This document shows positions 12,951-64,000 of a stretch of DNA of 64,000 nucleotides, piece by piece. Made by a program: the position numbers and the translations under genes. Source of the DNA: Unio delphinus (taxonomy: Eukaryota; Mollusca; Bivalvia; Unionida; Unionidae); the NCBI GenBank assembly GCA_029339505.1, contig JAQISU010000094.1:9696001-9760000 (forward strand), read 5' to 3'. The notes beneath the pieces are model-generated. The model was not told where the DNA came from, did not search any database, and worked only from the letters and a program-made list of their open reading frames with translations. Each line of letters starts with the position of its first letter. Within the stretch, counting starts at the first letter, position 1.

Positions 12951-13247
12951 TTTTTAAGCTATGTACAGGTTAAACAATAGTCTAACACCTCAGCGCTGCC
13001 ATGAAAGACTGCAATGTCGATATATCTTTCTCACATTTTAATGTCTAAAACAAAACTGTTCAACTGATTCTGAAGCTTGACAAATACTTTTCAGAAGCCT
13101 TTACTTCCAAACACAAGAACTGAACCTTGTCTTGTCACGCAATGTAACAGATCATTCATTGTAAATAATTTTGGTTGATAAGTACAACTGACCATGAAAA
13201 ACACTACTTTATCATACAGCATCTAATATTTCTCTATCACAACAGAC

Positions 13248-62029
<48,782 letters not shown>

Positions 62030-62239
62030 CTGGAAATAAAAGTAACCATTACAGTATTAATTGTATTTTTAATATTCTTCATGCACAAACATATTGATGA
62101 ACAAACCAATATCAAGCTATTACGATTGATGACTCTATCAAAAGGAACACAAAGATGGGTAAAAAAAGTGTAAGAATGTTAATAATGCGCAACTATACTA
62201 ATATTATACTAATATCTATCTGTCTATCTGTACCTATAT

Positions 62240-62243
<4 letters not shown>

Positions 62244-62326
<83 letters not shown>

Positions 62327-62328
62327 TG
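62244..62328. repeat. TA microsatellite
   Basis: About 42 TA units, just upstream of exon 1 on the gene's strand. The open frames across it are artefacts. Confidence 0.98.
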
Positions 62329-62940
62329 TGTGCATGCCTGTAGCCACATAAAAGAACAGTACAGCTTCTGAGAGTAATATTATTCAACATGATGTATCTA
62401 TTACAAGTTTGAGTGCTCTACCAAATTTCAATGTTAGAGCATTTGAAGATTCCTACCATATTTCCAAACAAAGTTTCTAGACGGCACCTTGTAAAACAAC
62501 TGCCACATGCATGGTAAATTCACAACACTACTTGAGGATGAAATAATCTCTGTAAATCAGGCTTTCTGGACATTTCTATGAGAACATAAAACATGCAAGT
62601 GTAGTGCAAGGATCCTAAATATCTCATCCAATCAGAGATAAAGAACATAACAGATACACTCAAAATGCAGGTAGGAGCATGAAATGCCAATGATAAGAAT
62701 GATTCCTGAAGATTAAATTTACCTAAAGATTCATGAAAAACTATTTAACAAACAAACCAAGTATCAAAAGAAGCCAGACTAACTATCACCAATTTTGAAT
62801 CCCAACATTGAAAAAAACTGGTTTACAGCACACAAAAACTGGGAATGATCACTTGATGCACAAGCAGGAATGTTGCTGTTTATTATTTTATACTTCAGAA
62901 GATAAGCACTAAATATTTTGTAAGCTTTATATATCAAAGT
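62329..62940. other. intron upstream of exon 1
   Basis: No exon with the expected N-terminal hydrolase motifs (such as KERLFGLT) is visible here or to the window end. AT-rich, no repeat. Confidence 0.5.
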
Positions 62941-62944
62941 GCAG

Positions 62945-63260
62945 TTTTTCCAACTTAGCCTTACAGGGATGCTGTCAGATGGTTCCATACCATTCTGATG
63001 ACACTTTTTCTTAGCTAGCCTTATTGGGATACTGTCGCAAGGTTACATGCCATTCTGTTGACAGTTTTTCCTATCTAGCCTTATTTGGATACTGTCAAAA
63101 GGTTGCACGCCATTGTGTTGACAACTTTTCCTAGCTAACCTTATTGGAATACTGTCAGATGGTTGCATGCTATTCTGTTGACAATATTTCTTAGCAAGCC
63201 TTATTGGGATACTGTCAGACAGTTGCATGCCATTCTGTTGACAATTTTTCCTATCTAGCT
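62945..63260. repeat. 60-bp minisatellite, five copies
   Basis: Units of TTTTTCCTATCTAGCCTTAT, TGGGATACTGTCAGATGGTT, GCATGCCATTCTGTTGACAA. The open frame 63043-63351 (-) is a repeat translation (SDSIPIRLA repeated). Confidence 0.95.
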
Positions 63261-63399
63261 TTATTTTCTTTACAAGATTTGATTTGACCAAACAGAAGGA
63301 TGGGAGCTTATTATGGCATGAGTGTGTATTGTATTGTGATATAAATTTCACATTTGTACTGATGAATCAAACACATGTTATCATATTAATGGGACATTA

Positions 63400-63735
63400 A
63401 GCATAGAAGTATGAATGAAACACATGTAATTATATTGGGATAATTAGAGTGAAAGTATGAATGAAGCACATGAAATCATATCAGGACATGTAGCATGGAA
63501 GTATGAATGAAGCACCTGTAATCATATCAGGACATTAAGGATGGAAGTATGAATGAAGCACATTATCATACTGGAATATTTAGAGTAAAAGTATGAATCA
63601 AACACACATAATCATATCAGGACATATAGCATGGAAGTATGAATCAAACACACGTAATCATATTGGGATAATTAGCGTGAAAGTATGAATGTAACACATG
63701 TAATCATATTGGCACATGTAATGTACTAATGAATC
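63400..63735. repeat. ~45-bp minisatellite, about eight copies
   Basis: Units of GAAGTATGAATGAAGCACAT and GTAATCATATCAGGACATGT, AGCATG, with TTGGGATAATTAGAGTGA variants. No gene content follows up to 64000. Confidence 0.92.
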
Positions 63736-64000
63736 AAACAAACTCCAAAAGGTAATTTTGTGGTTTAATAAAAGGACAATACAGTTTATTTATATAAGCC
63801 TACTATCCAATGTACCTATGATATTTCTAAATAATTCAATGAAATACCACGCAAGAAAATATATTGGACTTCACATCATATAAATTGTGCATTCTCAATA
63901 TTAATACAGTCACACTGTTTAGGTCCTTGCGTTTGAACCAGGACTATTGCACCTGAAAATGAAAATGTACCAAAGATAAGCATTTACCATTACCACACAT

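Noticed and set aside
63905..63953. Possible additional upstream exon after TTCATTTTCAG
   Set aside because: The reading GAIVLVQTQGPKQ does not match the N-terminal hydrolase region expected there.

Overview
The window is animal nuclear DNA: AT-rich, intron-dominated, full of minisatellites, tRNA-derived SINEs and decayed DNA transposons. The SINE heads, the pogo/Tigger and hAT relics and the sparse short exons fit a lophotrochozoan, most likely a bivalve mollusc. That assignment is an inference, because no single-copy marker here names a species.

I can support one host gene. It lies on the minus strand from about 62029 down to 13248. Twelve exons join without a stop or phase break into 630 codons of a large glycoside hydrolase of the GH63 / MGH1-like (six-hairpin, alpha/alpha toroid) family. 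Its closest remembered relatives are the ~870-900 residue bacterial proteins annotated 'glucosidase'. The exons for the first ~100 residues should lie to the right of the window. Those for the last ~150 residues should lie to the left. Introns run from 1.2 kb to 14.6 kb. One has a GC-AG boundary. Two further phase-symmetric cassettes (52153-52257 and 36357-36416) could be optional exons.

Layout from left to right. 1-640 holds a short run of hairpins. 1-5.5 kb carries a SINE with a perfect target-site duplication, two arrays of one 46-bp monomer and a piggyBac-like relic. 6181-12257 is a very homogeneous 58-bp satellite of about 105 copies. 13.2-31.7 kb contains exons 12 to 6 with minisatellites between them, several touching the splice sites. 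31.9-36.0 kb is a 59-bp minisatellite interrupted by a LINE 3' end, a SINE and a hAT element. 36.9-41.7 kb contains exons 5 and 4 and a 27-bp array. 41.8-56.4 kb is one huge intron with SINEs, a MITE, four minisatellites, microsatellites and a 1.6-kb Tigger relic. 56.4-62.0 kb contains exons 3 to 1, a short Tigger derivative, a 43-45-bp array and a SINE ending beside a donor site. 62-64 kb has a TA microsatellite and two more arrays.

The most unusual feature is that tandem arrays have captured exon edges of this gene. The 3' splice site of exon 8, the 5' splice sites of exons 6 and 7, and probably the 3' splice site of exon 5 are each the terminal unit of a minisatellite. Dozens of copies of genuine splice-site sequence therefore line the introns.
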